Part shown: positions 6,363 to 6,623 of the stretch, piece by piece
How the letters are laid out: the number at the start of each line of letters is the position of its first letter
How positions within the stretch are numbered: the stretch's first letter is position 1
DNA from: Thiomonas sp.
GTDB taxonomy: Bacteria; Pseudomonadota; Gammaproteobacteria; Burkholderiales; Burkholderiaceae
Length of the DNA stretch: 6,623 bases
Reading direction: 5' to 3'
Assembly: GCA_027443745.1 (NCBI GenBank)
Contig: DAIAZB010000627.1
Span: forward strand, 1-6,623
Position numbers and translations under genes: made by a program
The notes under the pieces: model-generated
What the model was told of the DNA's origin: nothing
Seen by the model: only the letters and a program-made list of their open reading frames with translations
The model's database searches: none

Positions 6363-6623
6363 ATGCCAAAGAATATGGATGAATCGATGCGTCCACCGGA
6401 ACCCGAGGCCATGGCCAAGCAGCTACCCGGCCCCATCCGCGTTCTCGGTTTGGAGACGTCGTGCGATGAAACCGGGATTGCTGTGTATGACAGCCGGGAT
6501 GGTCTTCTGGCGCATGCCTTGCATTCGCAAGTGGTCATGCACCAGGCCTACGGCGGCGTGGTGCCCGAGTTGGCGTCCCGCGACCATATCGCGCGAACAC
6601 TACCTCTGCTGCAGCAGACCTTG
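6363..6623 (+). CDS. tsaD: tRNA t6A37 threonylcarbamoyltransferase TsaD, N-terminal part
   Basis: The open frame runs to the window end, giving 87 codons of the TsaD/Kae1/YgjD family. Signature blocks are [19 protein letters not shown] (25-43), [20 protein letters not shown] (54-73) and [10 protein letters not shown] (74-83). TsaD transfers the threonylcarbamoyl group made by TsaC to A37 of tRNAs that read ANN codons, working with TsaB and TsaE in the cytoplasm. The metal-binding His residues of the family lie beyond the window. The start is uncertain: in-frame ATGs occur at 6363, 6375, 6387 and 6411, none with a strong ribosome binding site. The family usually begins a few residues before the [10 protein letters not shown] block, which favours 6411; the outermost ATG is given here. 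It was once annotated as a glycoprotease (gcp), now known to be incorrect. The gene is divergent from rpsU. Confidence 0.95.
   Translation, partial: MPKNMDESMRPPEPEAMAKQLPGPIRVLGLETSCDETGIAVYDSRDGLLAHALHSQVVMHQAYGGVVPELASRDHIARTLPLLQQTL

Overview
The window looks like ordinary chromosomal DNA of a GC-rich betaproteobacterium, most likely in the order Burkholderiales. I infer this from gene order (a Rieske oxygenase gene divergent from xseB-ispA-dxs, then folE2, and rpsU-yqeY divergent from tsaD) and from protein character. The genus cannot be fixed from the sequence alone; a Thiomonas-like or Comamonadaceae-like genome would fit. No insertion sequence, phage gene, tRNA, rRNA or CRISPR array is visible.

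Layout: (1) Bases 1-896, minus strand: most of a Rieske-type ring-hydroxylating oxygenase alpha subunit, with its C-terminus cut off by the window edge. (2) 897-1103: divergent control region holding a perfect 10+10 bp inverted repeat. (3) 1104-4298, plus strand: a tightly packed operon xseB (exonuclease VII small subunit), ispA (farnesyl diphosphate synthase), dxs (deoxyxylulose-5-phosphate synthase). (4) 4468-5256, plus strand: folE2 (GTP cyclohydrolase IB), probably with its own promoter. (5) 5389-6178, minus strand: rpsU (ribosomal protein S21) followed by yqeY, convergent with folE2. (6) From 6363, plus strand: the N-terminal 87 codons of tsaD, divergent from rpsU and cut by the right edge.

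Functionally, Dxs makes the first committed intermediate of the MEP isoprenoid pathway, and IspA condenses its C5 products into farnesyl diphosphate for quinones, undecaprenyl carriers and other terpenoids. XseB is a repair-nuclease subunit that shares their transcript. FolE2 opens folate/pterin synthesis. S21, YqeY and TsaD all belong to translation (ribosome, GatB/YqeY-like tRNA amidotransferase domain, tRNA t6A modification).

Most of the window is well-understood housekeeping DNA and I found no convincing new system. The items most worth a second look are the Rieske oxygenase of unknown substrate beside isoprenoid genes, the spaced dyad between the two divergent transcripts, the paired hairpins between rpsU and yqeY, and the overlapping divergent -10 elements and leader hairpin between rpsU and tsaD.
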